A stretch of DNA of 55,256 bases from Paludibacteraceae bacterium (GTDB lineage Bacteria; Bacteroidota; Bacteroidia; Bacteroidales; Paludibacteraceae): contig JAGCWQ010000044.1 of NCBI GenBank assembly GCA_017961765.1, positions 1 to 55,256 of the forward strand, in the 5' to 3' direction. Within the stretch, counting starts at the first letter, position 1. Each line of letters starts with the position of its first letter. The position numbers and the translations under genes were made by a program. Below are positions 8,234 through 16,832 of the stretch, piece after piece. The notes beneath the pieces were generated by a model that worked only from the letters and a program-made list of their open reading frames with translations, made no database searches and was not told the origin of the DNA.

Positions 8234-9358
8234 ATGAAGTTTACCGTTTCCAGTGCTGGCTTACTAAGCCACCTACAAGCTATCAGCCGCGTGATAAACG
8301 CCAAGAGTTCATTGCCGATTTTGGACAACTTCTTGTTCAAAATCGAAGCAGGAGTATTAACACTTACCGCATCCGACTTGGACACGACGCTCATCACCAA
8401 CATGGAGGTATCCGCATCGGAAGGAGAAGGTGTCATCGCCATCTCTGCTAAGATATTGTTGGACACCTTGAAGGAATTCTCCGACCAACCTATCGAATTC
8501 GACATCAACGACTCCACATTGGCCATCAAGATGCGTTCAGGAAGCGGAGACTTCAACCTCATCGGACAAAACGGCGATGAATATCCCCAAATCCCATCCT
8601 TGGCAGACGATGCGAAGAGCGTGACCCTTCCTTCTTCCACGTTGCTTTCCGGCATCACCAAGACGTTGTTCGCAACAGGCGACGATGCCCTCCGCCAAGT
8701 GATGAACGGTATCTTCTTCGACATCACTACAGAGAACATCGTATTCGTGGCTTCCGACTCCCACAAGTTGGTCCGCGTAAAGACCTCTGCTGCACAAGGA
8801 AGCGAGGCTTGCTCTTTCATCCTTCCTAAGAAGCCAACCAACTTGTTGAAGAACATTCTTCCAAAGGAGGAAGGAACGGTGGCTTTGAAGTTCGATTCAA
8901 AGAACGCTTGCTTCTCATTGTCCAACTACACCATGTATTGCCGTCTGATTGAAGGAAGATTCCCGAACTACAATTCGGTTATTCCGACAGCCAACCCATA
9001 TAAGGCGTTGTTAGACCGTGCTGCCTTCATGAACATGCTTCGCCGTGTATCCGTATTCTCCAACCAAGCAACCAACTTGATACGCTTAGATTTCCAAACG
9101 GACAGCGTTACCGCTTCCGCTCAAGACATAGACTTCTCCGTATCAGCCAAGGAGACCCTCGCTTGCCAATACGAAGGGGAAGAGATGAGCATCGGTTTCC
9201 ACTCTTCATTCTTGATTGAGATCTTGGCCAACATCGATTCCACCGATGTCACCATCGAATTGTCCGACCCTACAAGAGCCGGCCTCTTCATCCCATTCAA
9301 CCAAGAATCGGACGAAGACTCCTTGATGCTTCTCATGCCAATGAGTTTGAACGACTAA
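8234..9358 (+). CDS. dnaN: DNA polymerase III sliding clamp (beta subunit)
   Basis: 374 residues, as usual for DnaN. The three clamp domains can be traced: MKFTVSSAGLLSHLQAISRVINAKSSLPILDNFL (given here only as the first-domain landmark, residues 1-34), the middle domain around GQNGDEYPQIPSL (115-127), and the third domain starting near ALLDRAAFMNMLRRVSVFSN. The C-terminus LLMPMSLND corresponds to the M-P-M-R-L pocket end. The clamp tethers polymerase III and other proteins to DNA. It is 55 bases after gldG and not near dnaA, an arrangement I recall in other Bacteroidales. Confidence 0.96.
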   Translation: MKFTVSSAGLLSHLQAISRVINAKSSLPILDNFLFKIEAGVLTLTASDLDTTLITNMEVSASEGEGVIAISAKILLDTLKEFSDQPIEFDINDSTLAIKMRSGSGDFNLIGQNGDEYPQIPSLADDAKSVTLPSSTLLSGITKTLFATGDDALRQVMNGIFFDITTENIVFVASDSHKLVRVKTSAAQGSEACSFILPKKPTNLLKNILPKEEGTVALKFDSKNACFSLSNYTMYCRLIEGRFPNYNSVIPTANPYKALLDRAAFMNMLRRVSVFSNQATNLIRLDFQTDSVTASAQDIDFSVSAKETLACQYEGEEMSIGFHSSFLIEILANIDSTDVTIELSDPTRAGLFIPFNQESDEDSLMLLMPMSLND

Positions 9359-9378
9359 TCGAATTTTTCCAATCCTAC

Positions 9379-9407
9379 AGAGCGGGGCTTCCACCTCGCT
9401 CTCTTTG
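9379..9407 (+). terminator. Terminator-like hairpin after dnaN
   Basis: AGAGCGGGG pairs with CCTCGCTCT with one mismatch around a CTTCCA loop, followed by CTTTGG. The U tract is weak, so it may attenuate rather than stop transcription into the exonuclease gene at 9452. Confidence 0.5.
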
Positions 9408-9451
9408 GAAAATTAAGAACCCTTTTTCTTATTATAAACGGCTAATCATAC

Positions 9452-10225
9452 ATGCAACTTAATCTAAAAAATCCGTTAGTGTTCTTCGATTTGGAGACCA
9501 CAGGAACAGACATCGTAAACGATAGAATTGTTGAAATTTCCTATTTGAAAGTTTATCCAAACGGAAACGAAGAGAGCAAGACTCTACGAATAAACCCAGG
9601 AATGCACATTCCAGAAGCGGCCACAGCTATACACGGCATCACGGACGAAGATGTAAGGGATTGCCCTAAATTCAAAGAGGTGGCCAAGAACCTCGCCAAG
9701 GAGATTGAAGGTTGCGATTTGGCCGGCTACAACTCCAACCGTTTCGACATTCCGCTACTCGCAGAGGAGTTCCTCCGTGCCGAGGTGGACATCAACATGA
9801 AGAAACGCAAGTTTGTCGATGTGCAAACTATCTTCCATAAGAAGGAGCAACGTACGCTCTCGGCAGCCTACAAATTCTACTGTCACGAAGACCTTGTCGG
9901 CGCACACGGGGCAGAAGCCGACACGAGAGCCACCTACGAAGTGTTGAAGGCTCAGTTGGACAAATATCCTGACTTGACCAACGACATCACCTTCCTCTCC
10001 AACTACTCATCGTTCAACAACAACGCCGACTTTGCCGGCCGAATCATCTACGATGCCAACGGAGACGAAGTCATCAACTTCGGAAAGCACAAAGGAAAGA
10101 AAGTTGTGGACGTCTTCCGTGAAGATACGGGATATTATGGATGGGTGATGCAAAGCAACTTCGCCCTAGACACCAAACGCGTACTGACGGATATTTATCT
10201 CCACAAGTTCAGATTCAAGAAATAA
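9452..10225 (+). CDS. DnaQ-like DEDDh 3'-5' exonuclease (polymerase III epsilon type)
   Basis: 257 residues. The exonuclease domain covers about residues 1-175: FFDLETTGTD (Asp and Glu of motif I), AGYNSNRFDIPLL (motif II Asp) and HGAEADTRATYEVL (motif III His and Asp), all DEDDh residues present. The C-terminal 60 residues (FGKHKGKKVVDVFREDTGYYGWV) match the small domain often fused to such nucleases (DUF3820/exodeoxyribonuclease X C-terminal-like). It likely proofreads or trims DNA ends. The position right after dnaN supports a replication or repair role. It is 11 bases before trmN6. Confidence 0.88.
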   Translation: MQLNLKNPLVFFDLETTGTDIVNDRIVEISYLKVYPNGNEESKTLRINPGMHIPEAATAIHGITDEDVRDCPKFKEVAKNLAKEIEGCDLAGYNSNRFDIPLLAEEFLRAEVDINMKKRKFVDVQTIFHKKEQRTLSAAYKFYCHEDLVGAHGAEADTRATYEVLKAQLDKYPDLTNDITFLSNYSSFNNNADFAGRIIYDANGDEVINFGKHKGKKVVDVFREDTGYYGWVMQSNFALDTKRVLTDIYLHKFRFKK

Positions 10226-10236
10226 TTTAGGAAACG

Positions 10237-10950
10237 ATGTCCAACACCTATTTTCAATTCAAGCAATTCAGGGTGGAACAAGAACGTTGCGCCATGAAGG
10301 TCGGAACAGATGGTGTTTTGCTGGGAGCGTGGGCCAATGTAGCCTCTGCTTCCCGCATATTGGACATTGGAACAGGAACGGGACTTGTCTCCCTCATGTT
10401 GGCACAACGGCAGCCCGCCGCACAGATAACCGCCATCGAGATTGACGAAGCCGCAGCCCTGCAAGCCCAAGAGAATTTTCAAGCCTCCCCTTGGTCCAAC
10501 CGACTCAAATGCCAGGCTATTGCTCTCCAAGATTTCAAAAAGGAGAAGCACCTTCCCTACGACCTCATAGTCAGCAATCCCCCCTACTTCAACAACTCCC
10601 TGAAAAATCCAGACAAGCAACGTACCCAAGCAAGACACACCGACACGCTTAGCTATGATGAGCTGATGCAGGCAGCCTCTCTTCTTGACAACGATGGCAT
10701 CTTCGCCCTTGTCCTACCCACCCAAGCGCAAAAGGAAATCGAAGCCATCGCCCAAAAAGCCAAGCTACATTGCTGCCACTTAACGAAAGTCCTACCCAAG
10801 GTAGAGTCCGCCCCTAAAAGAGTATTAATCGAATTTAGGAAGCAACCGACGACCACCCCCGTTACAGATCAACTGACCATAGAAATAGAACGACACGTCT
10901 ATACTCCTGAATTCAAAAAACTAACAGATGCTTTTTACTTAGAAAAATAG
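10237..10950 (+). CDS. trmN6: tRNA1(Val) A37 N6-methyltransferase TrmN6
   Basis: 237 residues, the family length. The N-terminal TrmN6 signature FKQFRVEQERCAMKVGTDGVLLGAW (residues 7-31) is complete. SAM-binding motif I is DIGTGTGLVSLML, and NPPYF near residue 112 is the catalytic motif of N6-adenine methyltransferases. It methylates A37 beside the anticodon of tRNA-Val. Only 11 bases separate it from the upstream exonuclease, so it is the last gene of the plus-strand block, converging on the OmpA-like genes at 11003. Confidence 0.93.
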   Translation: MSNTYFQFKQFRVEQERCAMKVGTDGVLLGAWANVASASRILDIGTGTGLVSLMLAQRQPAAQITAIEIDEAAALQAQENFQASPWSNRLKCQAIALQDFKKEKHLPYDLIVSNPPYFNNSLKNPDKQRTQARHTDTLSYDELMQAASLLDNDGIFALVLPTQAQKEIEAIAQKAKLHCCHLTKVLPKVESAPKRVLIEFRKQPTTTPVTDQLTIEIERHVYTPEFKKLTDAFYLEK

Positions 10951-11002
10951 GGATCACCGACAAACATGTCCTTCCTTATAAATCAATCGTATCTCTACTC
11001 TT

Positions 11003-11470
11003 CTATTCATCGCAGTTCTGCCTCCGTCTTTGTCTCATGAATATAGGGACACTTTCCTTATAAACCAATCGGATCTCTACCCTTCTATTCATCGCATGTT
11101 CACCCTCCGTCTTTGCCCCTCGAATATAGGGATCGTATGCACATTTCCCCGCAGCGATAAGCATAGAGTCCGGAATATTATAATTATCAATCAGATATCG
11201 TCTAACCCATTCCGCACACTTTAGGTCAAATTTTCTGATACAAAGCCCACTACCTCGTTCGTCACAATGACCAGATACTTCAAACAGGCAGTCTGAGTCT
11301 GGATATGATTTAATAAACTCGGCAGCCTCTTCCAATTGAGCTTCATACCATGGTTTTATTTTTCCCGACTTAACAAAATCAAAGAAATAAAAACACCATC
11401 TGAACCCTACCTCTGCACGAGCAGGGAAGACTAGTGTCAGTGCCAATAAGATGGATGCGAAGTATTTCAT
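11003..11470 (-). CDS. Small secreted OmpA-C-like protein, copy 1 (diverged)
   Basis: 155 residues from the ATG at 11470, chosen because a clean signal peptide (MKYFASILLALTLVFPARA) begins there and the promoter lies just upstream. Nearly the whole mature protein is one OmpA C-terminal domain: FYFFDFVKSGKIKPW...AAEFIKSY (strand and helix), GHCDERGSG (the GHTDxxG motif with Cys for Thr), and NRRVEIRL at the end. The Arg that binds diaminopimelate in the LSxRRA motif is Cys (DLKCAEWV; TGT where copy 2 has an Arg codon). Peptidoglycan binding may therefore be weakened. It is a tandem paralogue of 11533-11946. Function is unknown beyond probable periplasmic cell-wall contact. Confidence 0.75.
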   Translation of the reverse strand: MKYFASILLALTLVFPARAEVGFRWCFYFFDFVKSGKIKPWYEAQLEEAAEFIKSYPDSDCLFEVSGHCDERGSGLCIRKFDLKCAEWVRRYLIDNYNIPDSMLIAAGKCAYDPYIRGAKTEGEHAMNRRVEIRLVYKESVPIFMRQRRRQNCDE

Positions 11471-11489
11471 ATTTGTTTTGGTTTGATTC

Positions 11490-11497
11490 CAAAGATA
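11490..11497 (-). promoter_or_regulatory. -7 element for OmpA-like copy 1
   Basis: The minus strand reads TATCTTTG, 20 bases before the ATG at 11470, so the leader is only about 13-15 nt. The same element and surrounding bases recur before copy 2. Confidence 0.55.
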
Positions 11498-11532
11498 GAG
11501 ATTAATATGCTTTTTACTTGGAAAAACAGGAA

Positions 11533-11946
11533 TCATTTGTAAAGCATTCGTATCTCTATCCTTCTATTCATCTCATGTTCCACCTCCGTCTTTGCCCCTC
11601 GAATATAGGGTTCGTGTGCCCCCCTCCCTACAGCAACAAGCATAGAGGCCGGAATATTATAATTATCAATCAGATATTGTCTAACCCATTGCGCACGCTT
11701 TTCGTCTAATTTCATGCTTAAGGGGATATATCGTTCGTCACAATGACCAGATATCTCAAACAGATAGACTGAGTCTTGATATGATTTAATAAACTCGGCA
11801 GCCTCTTCCAATTGAGCTTCATTCCATGGTTGCATTATTCCCGACTTAGTAAAATCAAAGAAATAAAAGCACCATCTAAACCCTACCTCTGCATAAGCAG
11901 GGAAGACGAGTGTCAGTGCCAATAAGATGGATGCAAAGTGTTTCAT
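11533..11946 (-). CDS. Small secreted OmpA-C-like protein, copy 2
   Basis: 137 residues from the ATG at 11946 with signal peptide MKHFASILLALTLVFPAYA. A single OmpA C-terminal domain follows: FYFFDFTKSGIMQPW, FEISGHCDERY, DEKRAQWVRQYL (the diaminopimelate-contact Arg is kept) and NRRIEIRMLYK at the C-terminus. It lacks the membrane barrel of true OmpA and the lipobox of Pal, so it should be a soluble periplasmic protein that could bind peptidoglycan. It lies upstream of copy 1 in the same direction but has its own promoter (11966-11973). It is downstream of folA with a 124-base gap. Confidence 0.78.
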   Translation of the reverse strand: MKHFASILLALTLVFPAYAEVGFRWCFYFFDFTKSGIMQPWNEAQLEEAAEFIKSYQDSVYLFEISGHCDERYIPLSMKLDEKRAQWVRQYLIDNYNIPASMLVAVGRGAHEPYIRGAKTEVEHEMNRRIEIRMLYK

Positions 11947-11965
11947 ATTTGTTTTGGTTTGATTC

Positions 11966-11973
11966 CAAAGATA
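11966..11973 (-). promoter_or_regulatory. -7 element for OmpA-like copy 2
   Basis: The minus strand reads TATCTTTG, 20 bases before the ATG at 11946, in the same sequence context as the element at 11490. Confidence 0.55.
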
Positions 11974-12070
11974 GAGATTAATTATTGTTCTACAAAAACA
12001 AAATCCGTCCACCCCAAAACAGCATAAATCTTTCATTCTTTCGCATACCCCCAATTGGGGATAGGGTTCG

Positions 12071-12553
12071 CTACTTCACCCTATCATAGATTACGAAATC
12101 GGTCTCGTATTCGTTCTTCTCATCCACGCCTGTATGTTCGACAGAGACCACTTTCCATTGAGACGGATCGATGGAAGGAAAATAGACATCCCCCTCCTCC
12201 GACATGTGAACATGCGTCACGTAAAGGCGATCCGCCAAATCGAAGAGATTCCGATAGATCTGTCCTCCTCCTATGATAAAGACTTCCTCCTCCTTCTCCG
12301 TGCGCAAATCAGCCACCTCACGGATAACCTCACATCCAGGAGCCTCCTGCTCGTCCATCGTACGGGAAAGGACGACATTCCTACGGTTCGGCAAAGGCCT
12401 TCCTATCGAGAGATAGGTGTTGCGTCCCATCAAAATAGTATGCCCCGTCGTAATACTTTTGAAACGCTTCAAATCGGCAGAGAGACGCCACATCAATTGG
12501 TTGTCCTTGCCTATGGCTCCATTGTCGGCCACCGCCACTATAATCGAATACAT
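12071..12553 (-). CDS. folA: Dihydrofolate reductase
   Basis: 160 residues, the usual chromosomal DHFR size. It starts SIIVAVADNGAIGKDNQLMWRLSADLKRFK, where Asp in LSADL is the catalytic acid. GRNTYLSIGRPLPNRRNVVLSR is the NADPH-binding stretch, and EVFIIGGGQIYRNL is the conserved C-terminal glycine turn. It reduces dihydrofolate to tetrahydrofolate, regenerating the cofactor spent by thymidylate synthase. thyA ends 17 bases upstream, so the two form an operon. Confidence 0.96.
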   Translation of the reverse strand: MYSIIVAVADNGAIGKDNQLMWRLSADLKRFKSITTGHTILMGRNTYLSIGRPLPNRRNVVLSRTMDEQEAPGCEVIREVADLRTEKEEEVFIIGGGQIYRNLFDLADRLYVTHVHMSEEGDVYFPSIDPSQWKVVSVEHTGVDEKNEYETDFVIYDRVK

Positions 12554-12570
12554 AATGCTAACTTCTATTA

Positions 12571-13365
12571 CTAAACTGCCACTACTCCCTTGATATGCGG
12601 ATGTGGGTCATAGCCCTCCAACTCAAAATCCTCATAACGGAAACTGAATATATCCTTCACATCCGGATTAATCTTCATCGTAGGCAACGGACGAGGTTCA
12701 CGCGTCAACTGTAACTTCACCTGCTCCAAATGGTTCAAATAAATATGCGTATCGCCCAACGTATGGATGAAATCGCCTGCCTTCAAGCCGGTCACCTGCG
12801 CCATCATCATCAACAACAACGCATAGGAGGCGATGTTAAAAGGAACTCCCAAGAAAGAGTCCGCACTCCGTTGGTAGAGTTGCAAGCTCAGCCGTCCGTT
12901 CGCCACATAGAACTGGAAGAACGCATGGCACGGAGGAAGGTTCATATTGTCCAAATCGGCCACGTTCCATGAACTGACAATGATACGGCGTGAGTTAGGA
13001 TTGTGCTTGATGGTCTCCACCACCTCTGAAATCTGGTCGATAAAGCCACCCTTATAATCAGGCCAAGAACGCCACTGATAGCCATAAATATGACCCAAGT
13101 CGCCATTCTCGTCAGCCCACTCGTTCCAAATACGGACACCGTTATCTTGCAGATACTTCACATTCGTATCCCCTTTCAAGAACCACAAGAGCTCGTATAT
13201 GATAGATTTGAGGTGCAACTTCTTAGTCGTAAGCAGAGGGAAACCCTCTTCCAAATTAAACCGCATCTGATGGCCAAACACACTGATTGTACCTGTACCC
13301 GTGCGGTCGCCTTTCTCCACGCCCTCATCCAAGATTCGTTGAAGCAAGTCCAAATATTGTCGCAT
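12571..13365 (-). CDS. thyA: Thymidylate synthase (ThyA)
   Basis: 264 residues, identical in length to the E. coli enzyme. The N-terminal [22 protein letters not shown] carries the phosphate-binding Arg. The active-site Cys lies in [12 protein letters not shown], and [17 protein letters not shown] and [10 protein letters not shown] are the nucleotide-binding segments. It makes dTMP from dUMP with methylene-tetrahydrofolate and yields dihydrofolate for FolA, encoded directly downstream. It is 50 bases after the PorE-like gene in the same direction. Confidence 0.97.
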   Translation of the reverse strand: MRQYLDLLQRILDEGVEKGDRTGTGTISVFGHQMRFNLEEGFPLLTTKKLHLKSIIYELLWFLKGDTNVKYLQDNGVRIWNEWADENGDLGHIYGYQWRSWPDYKGGFIDQISEVVETIKHNPNSRRIIVSSWNVADLDNMNLPPCHAFFQFYVANGRLSLQLYQRSADSFLGVPFNIASYALLLMMMAQVTGLKAGDFIHTLGDTHIYLNHLEQVKLQLTREPRPLPTMKINPDVKDIFSFRYEDFELEGYDPHPHIKGVVAV

Positions 13366-13415
13366 AAACTTCTGTCTGATTAAGAGTTATAAATTATGAA
13401 TTGCCAAGCGCCGCA

Positions 13416-15401
13416 TCAATACATTTTATACGTCGTCTTCAAAACACGGAACTCCGTGCGACGATTGGATTGATTGGCAATCTCCTGCTGGTCGGCAGGC
13501 AACTTGTCGATGAACTCCTCGTCCAAGACATCGCCCTCATGCAAGAAAGAGTGCTTAGCCGCAAGAGCCTTATCCACTGTTATCGGCTGCGTCTTACCAT
13601 AGCCTTTGGCCGTCAAACGATCAGCCTCTATGCCCGCCTTAATCAAGTAATCCACCACCGATTCGGCACGCTTGCCGGAGAGCGTCAAGTTACCCTCGGC
13701 CGAACCCACCTTATCCGTATGGGCTCCAATCTCTATGGTGATATTCGGATTGTCGTTCAACAACTTCACCAACTTGTCCAACGAAGTGGAAGACTCCGGT
13801 GTAAGCGTCGCCTTACCAAATTCGAAGAAGATATTGTCCAACCCGACCGGCTTGCTGATAGAAGCCAATGCAAAATTGATTGGGAAACTCTTGGAGTCCT
13901 CCAAGCCCAAAGTAGCAACCGCCTCCTTCTGGTTAAGATAACCACGGCAATTTCCCAACATGACATACTCCACGTTACGCTTCAACGGAGCCTTGAAAGA
14001 GCCGTCGCTTTTCGTCTTTATCTTCGTGTTCGTTCCGTCCGTTCCCACAATCCGCACGATGGCATCGCCCAACGGTTCACCCGTCGTAGAGAGAACCTTA
14101 CCCGTGATGTCAAAAACGACATCTGGCAATTCGAACGACCAAATCTTGTCGTAGCCCTTCTTCTCGTTTCGGTTGGAAGAGAAGGCTCCCCGATTTGCCC
14201 CCTTCACAAAGGAGATACCGAAATCGTCCGCATTGGAATTAATCGGATACATCATACTCTTTACCGCCCATCTGCCGTCAGAGACCTCCTTCGCATAGAA
14301 GATGTCCAATCCACCAAAACCCGGCAAGCCGTTGGAAGAGAAATAGAGGACGGAATCCTCACGCATATAAGGGAACATTTCGTCGCCTGGCGTATTAATA
14401 GTAGGACCCAAATTGACAGGAGCCCCGTATTTATCGCCCTCTATCGAGCTCCGCCAAATATCCTTGCCACCATAACCTCCAGCCAAATCAGAGACGAAAT
14501 AGAGGTATTTTCCATCAGGAGAAACCGTAGGATGGGCAAACGTGACGGAACTATCCTTCGATAACTTCACCTCCTGAGCCTTTCCCCATTTTCCACCAGA
14601 ACGAACTGACTTACAGATTTGTGCACCGTGGCTCTCCCCCTTCACATAGGGGCAACGGGTAAAATACATGACTTTACCATCTGGCGAGAAAGATGGAGAA
14701 CCCTCGTCTTCCGCCGTATTGATGTCACCCTCGACAGGTTCTATGTTATCCCACTCACCCAACGCATTGCGACGAGCAAAGAAAATATCATTGTTACGGA
14801 TACCCGTGATGTTACTGTTCTTTCCACCGACAGCCTTATTCTCTCGGGAAGAGGCAAAATAGATCACATCCGTCTCCCCCGCAGGGAAGGCAGGAGAACG
14901 CTCCGAACGTTTGGATTCCAAAACCGTCAGTTTTTCTACCTTATACTTAGTAGGGTTCTTCTCCCACTCCACAGCCTCCAAGGCTGAGGAACGTCCCATC
15001 GATGCCTGACGGTTGGTCGGATGGTCTTTCAAGAAGAGTTCATACTGCTCCACCGCAGCTTTCGGCTTCTTATTTTTACGAAGCACGTCGGCATAGAGCA
15101 ACAGAGCCATGCTATCCTTGCAATTGTAACGCACTGCATTCTGCAAAGCACGCTCCGCCTTCTCATTATCATTGATTAATCGATAACAATCGCCCAAGCG
15201 ATAAGCCACGTAAGCCTTCTTCTCACGTTCCTTCGTCACATTTACACGGGTATATGCCCGCTTATAGATAGAGGAAGCCTTATAGTACTCTCCAATTTCA
15301 TACTTCTTATCCGCCTTTTTTATCTGTTGGTTTACCGAACAGGAACCCAACAAGAGTACGGAAAGGAAAAGCATATATTTAAAAATACGCATCAAAAACA
15401 T
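13416..15401 (-). CDS. porE: PorE-like T9SS lipoprotein (TPR, beta-propeller, CRD-like, OmpA domains)
   Basis: 661 residues. The signal peptide ends in a lipobox (LLLGSC). Domain order: TPR repeats about 30-145 (GEYYKASSIYKRAY; RLGDCYRLINDNEKAERAL), PD40/WD40-like propeller about 155-410 (SPSFSPDGKVMYFTR; HPTVSPDGKYLYFVSD; FPYMREDSVLYFSSNG), a carboxypeptidase regulatory-like domain about 415-500 (DITGKVLSTTGEPLGDAIV) and a C-terminal OmpA domain (AHTDKVGSAEGNLTLSGKRAESV; NRRTEFRV). This four-domain plan and size match Porphyromonas PorE, which tethers the T9SS to peptidoglycan. Other paralogous OmpA/TPR proteins share the plan, so PorE is a strong but not unique call. It supports an active T9SS in this organism. 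Confidence 0.82.
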   Translation of the reverse strand: MFLMRIFKYMLFLSVLLLGSCSVNQQIKKADKKYEIGEYYKASSIYKRAYTRVNVTKEREKKAYVAYRLGDCYRLINDNEKAERALQNAVRYNCKDSMALLLYADVLRKNKKPKAAVEQYELFLKDHPTNRQASMGRSSALEAVEWEKNPTKYKVEKLTVLESKRSERSPAFPAGETDVIYFASSRENKAVGGKNSNITGIRNNDIFFARRNALGEWDNIEPVEGDINTAEDEGSPSFSPDGKVMYFTRCPYVKGESHGAQICKSVRSGGKWGKAQEVKLSKDSSVTFAHPTVSPDGKYLYFVSDLAGGYGGKDIWRSSIEGDKYGAPVNLGPTINTPGDEMFPYMREDSVLYFSSNGLPGFGGLDIFYAKEVSDGRWAVKSMMYPINSNADDFGISFVKGANRGAFSSNRNEKKGYDKIWSFELPDVVFDITGKVLSTTGEPLGDAIVRIVGTDGTNTKIKTKSDGSFKAPLKRNVEYVMLGNCRGYLNQKEAVATLGLEDSKSFPINFALASISKPVGLDNIFFEFGKATLTPESSTSLDKLVKLLNDNPNITIEIGAHTDKVGSAEGNLTLSGKRAESVVDYLIKAGIEADRLTAKGYGKTQPITVDKALAAKHSFLHEGDVLDEEFIDKLPADQQEIANQSNRRTEFRVLKTTYKMY

Positions 15402-15590
15402 ACCTTATTTATATATTTAAAGGTGAATCCCTAAAAATCACCATTTATAACCAAACACGAAGGAACGACACAACTGAAAACAGAGATACGTTCCCAAGGC
15501 AATTGCCCATAAAGAAAAAACGCAATTATTGTGATTTTATTGCAAAAGCGCCAATCACAACCACGAGGATTTCTTTGGGCGCTCTAATCA

Positions 15591-16622
15591 TCATTCACTC
15601 AAAGAGTTCCAACCCTGCGCTTTCAAGGTCATCTCCTGTCCGTCACGCGTAATGATCCGTGCACCCAGCGAAGCATCCGTGATATGTCCGATCACCTTGA
15701 TTCCCGGAAGATTCTGGAACACGTCATTCATGGACAAAGGAACCGTAAAGAGCAATTCATAATCCTCGCCACCATTAAGAGCCACGGTCGTCAAATTCAT
15801 GTTGAACTCTTCGGCCATTGTCGCCGTCAGATAGTCGATAGGAATGCGCTCCTCGTAGATTCGGCACCCCACCCCGCTTTGATCACAGATATGGAGCAAC
15901 TCCGAAGAGAGTCCGTCCGAAATATCCATCATGGAAGTCGGCACCACGTTGATTCGAGCCAGTTTCTCGACAATATCCATACGTGCTTGCGGCCTAAGCT
16001 GACGCTCTATGATGTACTCCTTTCCCGCAAAATCGGGTTGCACACCATCCTTGCCGTTGAAGACCCGCTTCTCCCGTTCGAGCAGGAGCAAACCCATGTA
16101 GGCAGCACCCAAATCGCCGGAGACACAGATCAAATCCGTATCTTTCGCCGTGCTACGTTTGACAATCTTGCCCTTCTCTCCTTCGCCGATGCAAGTGATG
16201 CTGATCGTCAAACCCGTCATGGATGCCGAAGTGTCACCTCCGACCAAATCCACGCCGTAAGCCTCGCACGCCAAGAGAATGCCGGCATACAACTCCTCCA
16301 TGTCCTCGACAGAGAACCGTTTGGAGACACCCAGCGAAACTGTAATCTGCTTAGGATATCCGTTCATGGCACAGATGTCCGAAAAATTGACGATGGCGGA
16401 CTTATAACCCAAATGCTTCAACGGGACATACGTCAAATCAAAATGGACACCCTCCAAGAGCAAGTCGGTCGTCACCAAGACCTGCTTATCCTTATAATCG
16501 AGGATAGCGGCGTCATCCCCCACTCCTTTTATAGTGGAAGGGTTCTTCAATTCAAAATTCTCCGTCAAATGCTTAATCAAGCCGAATTCGCCCAACGACG
16601 AAATTTCCGTTCTTTGTGCCAT
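15591..16622 (-). CDS. thiL: Thiamine-monophosphate kinase
   Basis: 343 residues. AIRS/PurM-type fold: VGDDAAILDYKDKQVLVTTDLLLEGVHFDL contains the Mg-ATP-binding aspartates, FSDICAMNGYPKQ and VGGDTSAS are the next ThiL motifs, MMDISDGLSSELLHI is the second metal site, and NGGEDYELLFTVP ends the substrate pocket. It phosphorylates thiamine monophosphate to thiamine pyrophosphate, the last step of vitamin B1 synthesis. It stands alone, with its own -7 element at 16667 and no visible TPP riboswitch. Confidence 0.95.
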   Translation of the reverse strand: MAQRTEISSLGEFGLIKHLTENFELKNPSTIKGVGDDAAILDYKDKQVLVTTDLLLEGVHFDLTYVPLKHLGYKSAIVNFSDICAMNGYPKQITVSLGVSKRFSVEDMEELYAGILLACEAYGVDLVGGDTSASMTGLTISITCIGEGEKGKIVKRSTAKDTDLICVSGDLGAAYMGLLLLEREKRVFNGKDGVQPDFAGKEYIIERQLRPQARMDIVEKLARINVVPTSMMDISDGLSSELLHICDQSGVGCRIYEERIPIDYLTATMAEEFNMNLTTVALNGGEDYELLFTVPLSMNDVFQNLPGIKVIGHITDASLGARIITRDGQEMTLKAQGWNSLSE

Positions 16623-16666
16623 ATTTACAACCTAAATGTTACGAAGGTGGAGATTCCACCATTCGG

Positions 16667-16674
16667 CAAAATTA
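16667..16674 (-). promoter_or_regulatory. -7 element for thiL
   Basis: The minus strand reads TAATTTTG (TAnnTTTG). The leader that follows contains a GGTGG/CCACC hairpin before the ATG at 16622. The element lies just downstream of the small-RNA terminator at 16711, so thiL is insulated from it. Confidence 0.5.
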
Positions 16675-16710
16675 ATGAATTTTCAGAGGCATTCAAAAGG
16701 CAAGCGCATA

Positions 16711-16744
16711 AAAAAAACGATAGGAGGCTTCACAGCTTCCTATC
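16711..16744 (-). terminator. Terminator of the candidate small RNA
   Basis: On the minus strand GATAGGAAGCT pairs with AGCCTCCTATC (one G-U pair, 4-base loop GTGA), then G and seven T residues. It is a textbook Rho-independent terminator with no annotated gene on its 5' side other than the proposed RNA. Confidence 0.75.
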
Positions 16745-16796
16745 ATTTCAATTAACCTAAACCTTAAACTATGAAAAATCTACCTGTTTTTGTTTG
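16711..16796 (-). ncRNA. Candidate small RNA, about 86 nt, with own promoter and terminator
   Basis: On the minus strand a -33 TTTG (16832-16829), a 19-base spacer and a -7-like CAAATTTG (16809-16802) are followed, about 86 nt later, by an 11-bp hairpin and seven T residues. No open reading frame of note lies between. This promoter-to-terminator geometry defines an independent short transcript between thiL and susC. The Bacteroidales-1 RNA motif is a known RNA with this general architecture, but I cannot confirm membership without a covariance search. The first two -7 bases deviate from the TAnnTTTG consensus. Confidence 0.5.
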
Positions 16797-16801
16797 CAAC
16801 G

Positions 16802-16832
16802 CAAATTTGCAATAAAAAGTACAACCCGCAAA
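16802..16832 (-). promoter_or_regulatory. Promoter of the candidate small RNA
   Basis: The minus strand carries TTTG, then 19 bases, then CAAATTTG, the spacing seen in good Bacteroidetes promoters (compare the tRNA-Leu promoter at 24171). CAAATTTG is self-complementary, but only the minus strand has a -33 box at the right distance. Confidence 0.45.

Larger units (their letters stand above)
11003..11980 (-). repeat. Tandem gene duplication including promoter
   Basis: Two units, about 11003-11505 and 11533-11980, align over the whole OmpA-like gene and over the upstream stretch that contains the TATCTTTG element (AATCTCTATCTTTGGAATC on the minus strand). The copies therefore duplicated together with their promoter. 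Divergence is highest in the middle of the OmpA domain. Confidence 0.8.

Noticed and set aside
13401-14564. 387-codon open frame opposite the PorE-like gene
   Set aside because: It is a shadow. The minus strand carries a full multi-domain protein with a lipobox and OmpA motifs, while the plus-strand product is Arg/His/Leu rich and has no recognisable domain.
15684-16760. 358-codon open frame opposite thiL
   Set aside because: ThiL is complete on the minus strand with all active-site motifs. The plus frame has biased composition typical of an antisense shadow and runs over the small-RNA terminator.
16771-16815. A 14-residue plus-strand leader peptide frame (MKNLPVFVCNANLQ)
   Set aside because: No plus-strand -33 box is spaced correctly, and the minus-strand promoter and terminator explain the region better. 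Kept as an alternative only.
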